Below are positions 16,215-24,489 of a stretch of DNA of 64,000 bases, piece by piece. Below the pieces are notes generated by a model. The model worked only from the letters and a program-made list of their open reading frames with translations, did not search any database and was not told where the DNA came from. Where the stretch lies: assembly GCF_003112515.1 (NCBI RefSeq), contig NZ_BEVZ01000005.1:372001-436000 (forward strand). The letters are read 5' to 3'. How positions within the stretch are numbered: the first letter of the stretch is position 1; the number at the start of each line of letters is the position of its first letter. The position numbers and the translations under genes are program-made. This DNA is from Streptomyces fragilis (GTDB taxonomy: Bacteria > Actinomycetota > Actinomycetes > Streptomycetales > Streptomycetaceae).

Positions 16215-18254
16215 GTGATATCGACAGCCGTTCGCGCCGCCCGGGTGGGCAGCGTGGGGGAACTGGTCGCCGCCGCCGCCCTCATCGTGGTGGGTTTCCC
16301 CACCCTGATGATCGCGGCGCTGCTGCCGAACATCCCCCTGTTCTCCGTCGCCGCCGCCGTGACCTACGGGGCCGACCACTACCTGCACCGGCGCAACAGC
16401 TATCTGGTCAACCGGCTCAGCGTGGTGCGGGCGGGCCTGGCCATCCGCTTCCTCGTGCGCCAGCTCATCCTGGTGCTGCTGCTGGCCCGGCTGGGGCTGG
16501 CGTACGGGGTGTTCTTCTACGCCCTGGTCGCCTGCTTCATCAGCTTCTACGGTCTGCAGGCGGTGCACGGCGCGCTGGTGGCGCTGATCAGGATCCGGCG
16601 CACGCTGCCGGTGGCCACCCGGAACATCGCCCTGGCGACGGCCGTGCGGATACCGGACGCCCCCTCGCGGCGCCTGCTGCATCGTTCCGGCGAGAAGATG
16701 CTCCACCTGGACCTGCCGGTCTTCGTGGGCGGCCTGGTCTCCGCCTTCCTCGGCCAGGGACTGTGGGGCGGTCTCGGCATCGTTGCCACCCTCGGCCTCG
16801 GCGGCCTCTACACCGTGGTGCTGCTGCCGTACCTGATCGGGCCGCGCCGCGCCCCCTCGGCCGAGTCGGTGCTCGACGCGATGGAGACCTGGCTGCGCGC
16901 CTACCGGCCGGAGACGGTCCTGTACTTCTCCGGGGCCAAGGAGTCGGCCTACCAGGTCAACATGTGGCTGGAGACCATGGAGCGGCTGGACACCCGGCCG
17001 CTGATCATCCTGCGGGAGCGGGTCGTGCTGGAGCGGCTGGCGCCGACCACCGTCCCGGTGGTCTGCGTGCCCGGTGGCGTCCACCTGATGAACCTCGACC
17101 TGTCCACGGTCCGGGTGGCGCTGTACGCGGCCAACGTCGGCAAGAACATCCACCTGCTGCGGGTGCCGACCATGAAGCACGTCTTCATCGGGCACGGCGA
17201 CAGCGACAAGGTCGCCAGCGTCAACCCGTACAGCAAGGCCTACGACGAGGTGTGGACGGCCGGCAAGGCCGGGCGCGACCGCTGGGCCATGGCGGACGTC
17301 GGCGTCCGCGACGAGGACGTCGTCGAGGTCGGCCGCCCGCAGCTGGCGCCGATCCGGGCCGGCCGCCGGGAGCGGACCGGAGTGCCGACCGTGCTCTACG
17401 CGCCCACCTGGGAGGGCTGGGACGACAACCCCGGCAACACCTCCCTGATGGCGGCCGGGGAGAACATCGTCCGCCGGCTGCTGGCGGCCGACCGGCCGGT
17501 GCGGGTGCTGTACAAGCCGCACCCCTTCACCGGCACCCGCAGCCCCAGGGCGCGGGAGGCCCACGAACGGCTCACCGCACTGGTGGAGCAGGCGGCCGCC
17601 GCGCGGGTGCTGGACCCCGGCTTCGTCCGCGACGAGGCGGCGGTCGAGGCGGCGCGCGAGGAGCTGGCCCGGATCGAGGCGCGGCTCGCGGAGCTCGCCG
17701 GTGGCGCCGCCGACGGCGACGAGGCGGTGGCCACCCGGGACGGGGTGGCCGATCTCACGGTGTACGACGAGATCGCCCGGCTGCGCGAGCGGTGGAACGA
17801 CGCGTACTGGCGGTCCTTCCCCGAATGGGAGCACCGGGTGATCACCGGGCCCGAGCCGCCGCTGTACGACTGCTTCAACGTCTCCGACGCGATGGTCTCC
17901 GACATCTCCAGCGTGGTCTCCGACTTCATCGCCAGCGGCAAGCCGTACGCGGTGGTCGACTCCGCCGGTCTGGGCGCGGAGGAGTTCGTCCGGCAGAACA
18001 CCGCGGTGCGCGCGGCGGTGATCCTGTCCAACGAGGCGACGGAGCTGGACGAACTGCTGGCGGCGGTGCGGGACCCGGCGGCGGACGTCCTCGCCGGGGC
18101 GCGGCTCGAGCTCAAGGAGTACCTGCTGGGAACGGACGAACCGCCGTCCCTGGTCCGGTTCAACGCCGCCGTCGCCGCCCTCGCCCTCAAGGCCGAGGCC
18201 CGCAACCTGCGCCAGATCCGCGCAGGCGCCCCCGCCGAGGTCCCCACCCACTGA
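16215..18254 (+). CDS. Membrane-anchored CDP-glycerol glycerophosphotransferase-like protein (copy A)
   Basis: 679 residues. About six predicted membrane segments occupy residues ~12-205 in three hydrophobic pairs. A cytoplasmic TagF-like domain follows (~225-670): MYFSG-like VLYFSGAKES, FIGHGDSDK in place of the WHG motif, YAPTWEGWDDNPG, YKPHPFTG and DAMVSDISSVVSDFIASGKP. The HG, YAPT and SD-x-SS motifs of TagF polymerases are kept in a diverged form, so polyol-phosphate transfer is likely but unproven. GTG 16215 (AGGAG 16199-16203) is preferred; ATG 16161 is in frame. It follows the CDP-polyol synthase and is a clear paralog of the gene at 20384-22435. Confidence 0.8.
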   Translation: MISTAVRAARVGSVGELVAAAALIVVGFPTLMIAALLPNIPLFSVAAAVTYGADHYLHRRNSYLVNRLSVVRAGLAIRFLVRQLILVLLLARLGLAYGVFFYALVACFISFYGLQAVHGALVALIRIRRTLPVATRNIALATAVRIPDAPSRRLLHRSGEKMLHLDLPVFVGGLVSAFLGQGLWGGLGIVATLGLGGLYTVVLLPYLIGPRRAPSAESVLDAMETWLRAYRPETVLYFSGAKESAYQVNMWLETMERLDTRPLIILRERVVLERLAPTTVPVVCVPGGVHLMNLDLSTVRVALYAANVGKNIHLLRVPTMKHVFIGHGDSDKVASVNPYSKAYDEVWTAGKAGRDRWAMADVGVRDEDVVEVGRPQLAPIRAGRRERTGVPTVLYAPTWEGWDDNPGNTSLMAAGENIVRRLLAADRPVRVLYKPHPFTGTRSPRAREAHERLTALVEQAAAARVLDPGFVRDEAAVEAAREELARIEARLAELAGGAADGDEAVATRDGVADLTVYDEIARLRERWNDAYWRSFPEWEHRVITGPEPPLYDCFNVSDAMVSDISSVVSDFIASGKPYAVVDSAGLGAEEFVRQNTAVRAAVILSNEATELDELLAAVRDPAADVLAGARLELKEYLLGTDEPPSLVRFNAAVAALALKAEARNLRQIRAGAPAEVPTH

Positions 18255-18258
18255 CCCC

Positions 18259-18294
18259 GTGACGGCCCGGTCCGCCCCGGGGCAGGGCCGTTAC
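18259..18294 (+). terminator. Hairpin after TagF-like copy A
   Basis: Ten-base arms (18259-18268, 18285-18294) with one G-T pair; no T-run. It lies four bases after the stop codon. Confidence 0.5.
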
Positions 18295-18362
18295 GAGGCG
18301 GCCTGCGCCCTCGCCCGGAAGAGCGGCGCCCCCGGACAACGGACGGCGCCGTCCTCCGGACC

Positions 18363-18384
18363 AATATGACAGTGCTGTTATATT
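18363..18384. promoter_or_regulatory. AT-rich palindrome, candidate MarR operator
   Basis: A 22-bp palindrome, AATATGACAG-TG-CTGTTATATT, with one mismatch between the half-sites, ends six bases before the GTG of the marR gene. It stands out in an otherwise GC-rich region. Its TATATT part could also serve as the -10 box, which would make the marR mRNA leaderless. Binding of the MarR product here would give autoregulation and control of the coupled exporter. Confidence 0.65.
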
Positions 18385-18390
18385 AGCGCT

Positions 18391-18879
18391 GTGATATCTT
18401 CGGACCCCACGGCGCGACCCGATCCCTGGCACTCCCTGCACGAACTCCTGGCGGCGATGGACGCCGAGATCGAGCAGGTCTACGTCGAGCGCGGCATCGA
18501 GGGCGTGCGGCCCCGGTTCGCCTATCCGCTCATCCGGCTCGCCCACACCGGACCACTGACCATCCGCGAGCTGGCGAAGTCCCTGGACCGATCGCACTCC
18601 GCGATCAGCCAGACCGTCGCGGCCATGCGCAAGGAAGGCCTCGTCACCTCCGAGCCCGGGCCGGACGCCCGCACCCGGCGGATCGACCTGACCGAGCGCG
18701 GCCGCTCCCTGGTGCCGTTCCTCGAGGCGGAGTGGCGCGCCACCCACGCGGCGGTCGCCGAGCTGGACGGCGAGGTCCCGCACGCCATGACCGCCGTCGT
18801 CGAGGAGGTACGGCGGGCGCTGGAGCGCCGGTCGATGCGGCAGCGGATCCTCCACCACCTCGTGGAGCCCTCGCCGTGA
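18391..18879 (+). CDS. MarR family transcriptional regulator
   Basis: 162-residue winged-helix regulator. The recognition helix region reads LAKSLDRSHSAISQTVAAM, and the wing DARTRRIDLTERG is followed by a C-terminal dimerisation helix. MarR proteins usually repress an adjacent transporter until a small ligand binds. Here the gene overlaps an MFS exporter gene by 4 bases (GTGA, 18876-18879), and a palindrome sits just before its start. There is no recognisable Shine-Dalgarno before GTG 18391, which fits leaderless translation. Confidence 0.9.
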   Translation: MISSDPTARPDPWHSLHELLAAMDAEIEQVYVERGIEGVRPRFAYPLIRLAHTGPLTIRELAKSLDRSHSAISQTVAAMRKEGLVTSEPGPDARTRRIDLTERGRSLVPFLEAEWRATHAAVAELDGEVPHAMTAVVEEVRRALERRSMRQRILHHLVEPSP

Positions 18880-20207
18880 GGCGGCGCGTCCGCGTCCGGT
18901 TCCTGGACACCCGCCCGCTGCGCGGCAGCAGGCCGTTCCGTGACCTGTGGATCGGCACCTCCGCCTCCCAGCTCGGCGGGCAGGCGGCCAACGTGGCGGT
19001 GCTGGCCCAGGTCTGGGACCTGACCGGCAGCCCTCTGGGCACGGGCGCCATCGGGCTGGCCACCGGGCTGCCGATGGTGCTGTTCGGGCTGTTCGGCGGC
19101 ACGCTGGCCGACACCTTCGACCGCCGAACGGTGGTGCGGGCCACCACGGCGGGTCAACTGCTGGCCGCCGTCGGGCTGTACGCCCAGGCCGTGGCGGGGA
19201 ACCGGAGCGTGCCGGTGCTGCTCGTCCTGGTGGCCGTGGGGGCGGGCTGCGGTGCCCTCGGCGCCCCCGCGCGGCGCACCTTCCCGGTCCGGCTGCTGCC
19301 GGACGACCAGGTCGCGGCCGGCCTCGCGCTGACCAACGTCTCGTTCCAGGCGGCGATGCTGGCCGGCCCCGCGGCGGCCGGGCTGGTCATCGCGTACCGG
19401 GGCTTCGCCGGCGCCTACGCGGTCCAGGCCGTGGCCGTGGCGGTCTCGCTGCTCGCGGTGATCCGCCTGCCCGCCATGCCGCCCGAGGGAGCCGGGTCGG
19501 CGGGTGGCCGGCGCCGGCCGGAGCGGGGCGGCTGGCGGATCGTCCTGCGCCGCCCGACGCTGTGGGGCTCGATGGCCACCGACCTGTCCGCGACGCTGCT
19601 CGCCATGCCCGTAGCGCTCTTCCCGCTGGTCAACGAGATCCGCTACGGGGGCCATCCCCAGACCCTCGGCCTGTTCCTGTCGGCCGTCGCGGTCGGGGGG
19701 ATCACCGCCGGACTGCTCTCCGGCACGGTCACGCGGTGGCGCCGTAGCGGCCTGGTCCAGCTGTCCGCAGCGGTCGTCTGGAGCCTGGCGCTCGCCGGTT
19801 TCGGCCTGGCGGGACCTCTGTGGGCGGCGCTCGGCTGCCTGGCCGTGGCGGGGGCGGCCGACACCGTGTCCGTGATCACCCGCGGTGCGCTGGTCCAGCG
19901 GGAGACCCCGGACGCGTACCGGGGGCGGGTCTCCTCGGTGGAACACGTCATCGGGGTCGCGGGCCCCGAACTCGGCAACCTGCGCGGCGGCGCGCTGGCC
20001 GCGGCCACCTCCGCCTCGTTCTCCCTGGTTTTCGGCGGACTGTCCGCCGCCCTGGCGATCGCCGCCGTCTGGGCGACCAACGCGCCTCTGCGCGCCTACC
20101 TCACACCGCCCGTGCCGACGACCCCGACCAAGCGCGCCACTTCGCCCGCGAAGCCGGCCGCCCCCGCGGAGGACGGGGCGCCACCGGCCGCCGAGCAGGT
20201 GCCATGA
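18876..20207 (+). CDS. MFS transporter, probable drug/metabolite exporter
   Basis: 443-residue, roughly 12-helix transporter of the MFS_3 (enterobactin-exporter-like) type: FRDLWIGTSASQLG start, the loop-2 motif GGTLADTFDRRTVV, and a second-half repeat. The Pro/Thr/Ala-rich C-terminal tail is cytoplasmic. GTG 18876 overlaps the marR stop and replaces the longer reading frame. Substrate unknown. The marR-MFS pair lies between the two TagF-like paralogs and looks like an insertion there, although its base composition matches its neighbours. Confidence 0.88.
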   Translation: MRRRVRVRFLDTRPLRGSRPFRDLWIGTSASQLGGQAANVAVLAQVWDLTGSPLGTGAIGLATGLPMVLFGLFGGTLADTFDRRTVVRATTAGQLLAAVGLYAQAVAGNRSVPVLLVLVAVGAGCGALGAPARRTFPVRLLPDDQVAAGLALTNVSFQAAMLAGPAAAGLVIAYRGFAGAYAVQAVAVAVSLLAVIRLPAMPPEGAGSAGGRRRPERGGWRIVLRRPTLWGSMATDLSATLLAMPVALFPLVNEIRYGGHPQTLGLFLSAVAVGGITAGLLSGTVTRWRRSGLVQLSAAVVWSLALAGFGLAGPLWAALGCLAVAGAADTVSVITRGALVQRETPDAYRGRVSSVEHVIGVAGPELGNLRGGALAAATSASFSLVFGGLSAALAIAAVWATNAPLRAYLTPPVPTTPTKRATSPAKPAAPAEDGAPPAAEQVP

Positions 20208-20220
20208 CGCCGGGCCCCGG

Positions 20221-20292
20221 CGAGGCCTCGTGACCTGGCGAGGCCTCGTGACCCGGCGAGGCCTCGTGACCTGGTGAGGCCTCGCGACCTGG
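20221..20292. repeat. Four 18-bp tandem repeats after the MFS gene
   Basis: Units at 20221, 20239, 20257 and 20275 follow CGAGGCCTCGTGACCTGG with one or two changes each; each contains the palindrome GAGGCCTC. A fifth, partial unit follows. They are noncoding and lie between two converging genes. Confidence 0.9.
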
Positions 20293-20324
20293 CGAGGGCC
20301 CGGCGGAAGGGCGCGGACACGGAA

Positions 20325-20367
20325 CCGCCCGGGTGCCGCGTCCGGGACGGGACGGGCACCCGGGCGG
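20325..20367. terminator. Bidirectional hairpin between converging genes
   Basis: Perfect 13-bp arms CCGCCCGGGTGCC / GGCACCCGGGCGG (20325-20337, 20355-20367) with a 17-nt loop and no T-run. It is placed to stop both the MFS transcript and the TagF-like copy B transcript. Confidence 0.7.
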
Positions 20368-20383
20368 GCCGGGGCGGGAAGGG

Positions 20384-22435
20384 TCAGCCGGTGGTGAGCT
20401 CGGGGTCGCCGGTGGGGGCGGCGGCACGCTGGCCGGGGATGTGGGCCTCCCGCTCGGTCATCCGGCGCCGGTGCTGCAGCGCGGACTCGCACAGCGCCCG
20501 CATCGCGTCGTTGAACCGCACCTGCGACGGCGGCTCCGACGGTCCCAGCAGCCGCAGCTTCAGCTCCGCGCGGGCCTCCCGCAGGTCGTCCAGCTCCGGG
20601 TCGCGCACCCGCTCCAGGAGCGCCGGCACACCCGCCGCGTCCGGCGTCAGCACCGTCGCCGCCCGCACCGTCGGGAACGCCTCGCGGAAGGCGGTCTCGC
20701 TCAGGCCGGAGGTGTTGGCCACCGCGTACGGCTTGCCGCTCGCCATGTAGTCGGAGATCACGCTGGACACGTCGCTGATCAGCAGGTCCGCCCGGTTGAA
20801 GCAGGTCTGGATGTCGGGACGCGCGTCCGTGACGATCTGGTGCTCCCACGCGGGCAGCGCCGCCCAGTACGCCTCCACCCACGCGGAGGTGGCCGCGGTG
20901 ACCGCGGCGGCACGCCCCGGCTCCGGGGCGGTCTGCAGCATCATCCGCTCCAGGTTGTCCGCGGACTCGCGGAACGTGGAGGTGGTGAGCCGGTCCAGCT
21001 CCGCCGTCCGTCGCGCCAGCTCGGCCACGGCCTCCGGGCCGGGACGCGCGCCGGTGCGCCCACGGTTGGCGGCCCGGATCAGCTCGCGGATGCGCAGGTC
21101 GGCCGCGCCGGCCCGCGGGTCGACCGAACCGGTCAGCGGGTGCGGCTTGTAGACCAGGCGGACCTTGGGGTCGGCCAGCAGCGCCCGCACCAGGTTCTCG
21201 CCGGCCGCGACCACCGAGGTGTTGCCAGGGTTGCCGTCCCAGCCCTCCCAGGTGGGGGCGTACAGGACGTCGGTGTACTCACCCTGCGGGGCGCCCTTGT
21301 AGGTGACGATCCCGTCCAGCTGCGGACGGCCGATCTCCACGATGTCCTTGTCCTCGACGCCGACGTCGGCCAGCGCGTACCGCTCACGGGCCTCGGGACC
21401 GGCCACCCAGACCTCGTCGTACGCCTTGGCGTACGGGTTGCAGGAGGACAGCTTGTCGCTCTCGCCGTGGTTGACGAAGGTGTGCTTGATCGTCGGGATG
21501 CGCAGCACCTGCGAGGTCTTGCCCGAGTTCGACGGGTGGATCAGGGCCTGCAGGGTGGAGTGCTCCAGCCGCATCAGGTGGTGGACCTGCGGCAGGCAGA
21601 CGATCGGGATGTCGGTCGCGGTGATCTTCTGCATCATGAAGCGCTCACGCAGCACGATCACCGGACGCCCGTCCAGCTTGGCCAGCGGCTCCAGCCACAT
21701 GTTGGCCTGGTAGGCGGAGGCCGCGCCGCCGGAGAAGTACATGCCGATGGTCGGCTTGTACTCGGCCAGCCACGCGTCGAACCACGCGAGCACCGCGGCC
21801 TCGGACGGCGGACGGCGGCCCGGCAGCAGGTGGCTGCCCAGCACGAACAGGCCGGCCAGCGCGGCGAGCGCGGACACCCCGGCGCCGGCGACGCCCCACA
21901 GCGCCTCGCCGCTCGCTCCCGCCCCCAGCAGGCCCGCGGTGGCGGGCAGGCCGAGGATCAGCAGCCGGTGCCCGGGACGGCGCAGCAGCAGCGCGGGCGG
22001 GGCGGCGGTCAGCGGCAGGCCGGAGGTGTCGATGTTCCGGGTGAGCACCGGGGTGGTGCGTGCCCGGCGGACGACCACCGAGACGGCCTGGATCGCGAAG
22101 TGCAGCCCGTAGAAGGCGAGCAGCACGAGCAGCGGCCCGGCCATCCCGCCCTCGTCGTCCTGCTCCTGGAGGCGGACCAGGGCGACGACGATCAGCAGGT
22201 CCCGCACCAGATGGCGCACCGTGGTGTCGACGTGCATCTTGGCGAACATCGCGACCAGGCCCCGCTGCGAGCGGTAGAGGAACACCTCGACGGCGATGGA
22301 GACGACCGCAGCCGCGATCATGGCGGGCACGTTCGGGACCACGGCCGTGACGGCGAGTGTGAGGAACGACACCGCCAGAAGAGCGATGACCATGCCTCTT
22401 TCGGCGGTCTGCCGACGGGGGACAGGTGTGGGCAC
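20384..22435 (-). CDS. Membrane-anchored CDP-glycerol glycerophosphotransferase-like protein (copy B)
   Basis: 683 residues with the same layout as copy A: hydrophobic N-terminal third (residues ~15-225, about six membrane segments), then a TagF-like domain with MYFSGGAASAYQ, TFVNHGESDK, YAPTWEGWDGNPGNTS, YKPHPLTG and DLLISDVSSVISDYMASGKP. Long stretches match copy A almost residue for residue, so they are paralogs. It may polymerise or prime a polyol-phosphate chain at the membrane. The start is GTG 22435. It is transcribed divergently from proB. Confidence 0.8.
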   Translation of the reverse strand: MPTPVPRRQTAERGMVIALLAVSFLTLAVTAVVPNVPAMIAAAVVSIAVEVFLYRSQRGLVAMFAKMHVDTTVRHLVRDLLIVVALVRLQEQDDEGGMAGPLLVLLAFYGLHFAIQAVSVVVRRARTTPVLTRNIDTSGLPLTAAPPALLLRRPGHRLLILGLPATAGLLGAGASGEALWGVAGAGVSALAALAGLFVLGSHLLPGRRPPSEAAVLAWFDAWLAEYKPTIGMYFSGGAASAYQANMWLEPLAKLDGRPVIVLRERFMMQKITATDIPIVCLPQVHHLMRLEHSTLQALIHPSNSGKTSQVLRIPTIKHTFVNHGESDKLSSCNPYAKAYDEVWVAGPEARERYALADVGVEDKDIVEIGRPQLDGIVTYKGAPQGEYTDVLYAPTWEGWDGNPGNTSVVAAGENLVRALLADPKVRLVYKPHPLTGSVDPRAGAADLRIRELIRAANRGRTGARPGPEAVAELARRTAELDRLTTSTFRESADNLERMMLQTAPEPGRAAAVTAATSAWVEAYWAALPAWEHQIVTDARPDIQTCFNRADLLISDVSSVISDYMASGKPYAVANTSGLSETAFREAFPTVRAATVLTPDAAGVPALLERVRDPELDDLREARAELKLRLLGPSEPPSQVRFNDAMRALCESALQHRRRMTEREAHIPGQRAAAPTGDPELTTG

Positions 22436-22658
22436 TGCGTCACTCCAAAGGGCTGCGCGGACGTGTTGCGTCTAGGGACTCAGATTCAACGCGCTGGAAC
22501 GCTCCGACGACACGCCTCGGACACCCGGGCACGTGTCGAGTCGCGCGCGGGGTCCGCGGCGTGCGTCCGTGGGACGGAACGCACGCGCGCCGCGACGTCC
22601 GGGTCGCGTAGATTGCCGGACGGGCAGCTGAGAACCAGGTGAGGGGACAACGTTCAAG

Positions 22659-23786
22659 GTGACAAGGGCAAGGCAGGCCGTGACCGGGGCTCGCAGGATC
22701 GTCGTCAAGGTGGGGTCCTCGTCGTTGACCACGGCTGAGGGCGGCCTGGACGCCGACCGGGTCGACGCGCTGGTCGACGTCCTGGCGGCGGGCAGGGACG
22801 GTGGCGAGAGGGATGTCGTCCTGGTTTCCTCCGGTGCCATCGCTGCGGGACTCGCCCCTCTGGGTCTGCGTCGCCGGCCCCGCGACCTGGCCCGGCAGCA
22901 GGCAGCAGCCAGCGTGGGGCAGGGTTTGCTGGTTGCTCGCTACACCGCGTCCTTCGCACGCTACGGCGTGCGGGTGGGTCAGGTGCTGCTGACGGCCGAT
23001 GATACGAGTCGGCGTGCCCACCACCGTAACGCAGCCCGAACGCTCGACAAATTGCTCGCCATGGGAGCCCTGCCGGTTGTCAACGAGAACGACACGGTAG
23101 CGACCGACGAGATCCGTTTCGGCGACAACGACCGTCTTGCGGCGCTTGTCGCCCATCTCGTCCGCGCCGACCTGCTGGTCCTCCTGTCCGACGTGGACGG
23201 CCTGTACGACGGCGACCCCTCGCGCCCCGGCACCTCGCGGCTGAGCGAGATCCGCGGCCCCGAGGACCTGGAGGGCGTGGAGATCGGCAGCGCCGGCAAG
23301 GCCGGGGTGGGCACCGGCGGGATGGTCACCAAGGTGGAGGCCGCCCGGATCGCCGCCGAGGCCGGGATCCCGGTGGTCCTCACCAGCGCCAGCCGGGCCG
23401 CGGACGCGCTGAAGGGCCGGGACACCGGCACGTACTTCCACGCCACCGGCAACCGCTCCGCCGACCGCCTCCTGTGGCTCGAACACGCCTCCGCCCCGCA
23501 GGGCGCCCTGACGCTGGACGACGGCGCCGTGCGGGCCGTCGTGGAGCGGCGCACCTCGCTGCTGCCGGCCGGCATCGCGGGGGTCGAGGGGGACTTCCAC
23601 GCGGGTGACCCGGTCGAGCTGCGGGACGCCGAGGGCCGGGCCGTGGCCCGCGGCCTGGTGAACTTCGACGCCCGTGAGATTCCTCGCCTGATCGGCCGCT
23701 CGACCAGGGAACTGGCACGCGACCTCGGCCCCGCCTACGAACGAGAGGTCGTACACAGGGACGACCTGGTGCTGCTGCGCCGCTGA
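22659..23786 (+). CDS. proB: Glutamate 5-kinase
   Basis: ATP + L-glutamate to L-glutamyl 5-phosphate, the first step of proline synthesis. The 375-residue protein has the amino-acid-kinase domain (VVKVGSSSLT, SSGAIAAGL, NENDTVATDEIRFGDND, LLSDVDGLYD, GTGGMVTKVEAA) and a C-terminal PUA domain (~285-370) as in E. coli ProB. Feedback inhibition by proline is typical of the family. The start is GTG 22659 with GAGGGG 12 bases upstream; GTG 22680 is an alternative. proA lies 0.7 kb downstream with one small gene between. Confidence 0.95.
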   Translation: MTRARQAVTGARRIVVKVGSSSLTTAEGGLDADRVDALVDVLAAGRDGGERDVVLVSSGAIAAGLAPLGLRRRPRDLARQQAAASVGQGLLVARYTASFARYGVRVGQVLLTADDTSRRAHHRNAARTLDKLLAMGALPVVNENDTVATDEIRFGDNDRLAALVAHLVRADLLVLLSDVDGLYDGDPSRPGTSRLSEIRGPEDLEGVEIGSAGKAGVGTGGMVTKVEAARIAAEAGIPVVLTSASRAADALKGRDTGTYFHATGNRSADRLLWLEHASAPQGALTLDDGAVRAVVERRTSLLPAGIAGVEGDFHAGDPVELRDAEGRAVARGLVNFDAREIPRLIGRSTRELARDLGPAYEREVVHRDDLVLLRR

Positions 23787-23944
23787 GACGGACCGCGGCT
23801 TTCGGCCCGGGTGGCCGGACTCCGGTGGGGGACGTTCCGTAAAACGGCCCCACGGAGCGCCGCCGCCTGCTGCACTGGTGGGGGTCACACACGCCAGGGC
23901 AGCAGCCGGGCGACCACCGTGAGCACCGTGCGAAGGAGGCCGTT

Positions 23945-24412
23945 GTGAGACGAGTGCGCCCGGAATCGGCGGCGTCCCGCCCGGCCGGCGGGTCAGCGGC
24001 GTCGCGGCGCGGCCTCACCAGCGTCTCGCCCGGCGACCTGTTCCAGGGCGGGGCGCCGGCGCCCGAGGAGCTGCCGCGGCTGTGGCACGTCACCCTGAGC
24101 GTCTCCGGTGCCGAGGTGCCGCTGCCGGAGGTGCGGCGGGCGCTCGAGCAGCTGGCCCACGACCACCCCTTCCTGCTGACCAGCCGCTACGCCACCGACC
24201 ACGCGGAGATCCGCTACTGGGAGGAGGCCCGCGACCTGCACGACGCCGCCGCGGTCGCGCTGCGGCTGTGGGGCGAGCACCGGCGGACGGCCAACCTGCC
24301 GCGGTGGGAGATCGTCGGCCTGGAGGTCGTCGACCGCGAGACGTACCACCTGCGGGTGGCCGCCGGACAGGGGCCGCCCCCGGCCACCCGCATGGGCGTC
24401 CACCCCTTCTGA
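23945..24412 (+). CDS. Uncharacterised protein between proB and proA
   Basis: 155 residues, soluble, with no signal peptide or membrane segment. GTG 23945 has a near-perfect Shine-Dalgarno, AAGGAGG, five bases upstream, so it is well expressed. After a ~35-residue Ser/Ala/Arg-rich lead, the pattern of strand (WHVTLSVSG), helix (PEVRRALEQLAHDHPFLL), strand (AEIRYWEE), helix (AAAVALRLWGEH) and strand (WEIVGLEVVD) suggests a small alpha/beta sandwich, perhaps ferredoxin-like. I do not recognise the family. Placement within the proline genes is the only hint of role. Confidence 0.8.
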   Translation: MRRVRPESAASRPAGGSAASRRGLTSVSPGDLFQGGAPAPEELPRLWHVTLSVSGAEVPLPEVRRALEQLAHDHPFLLTSRYATDHAEIRYWEEARDLHDAAAVALRLWGEHRRTANLPRWEIVGLEVVDRETYHLRVAAGQGPPPATRMGVHPF

Positions 24413-24489
24413 CCTCGCGTGCCGGGGCACCCCGACCGGCAGGTGGAACGGTCGTCGCCGGGCGGCCCCGCGGCGCTACCCTTCGCGGT

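Noticed and set aside
18391..20207. Recently acquired mobile island carrying marR-MFS
   Set aside because: No integrase, flanking repeats or attachment sites, and codon use matches neighbours; only the operator is AT-rich.
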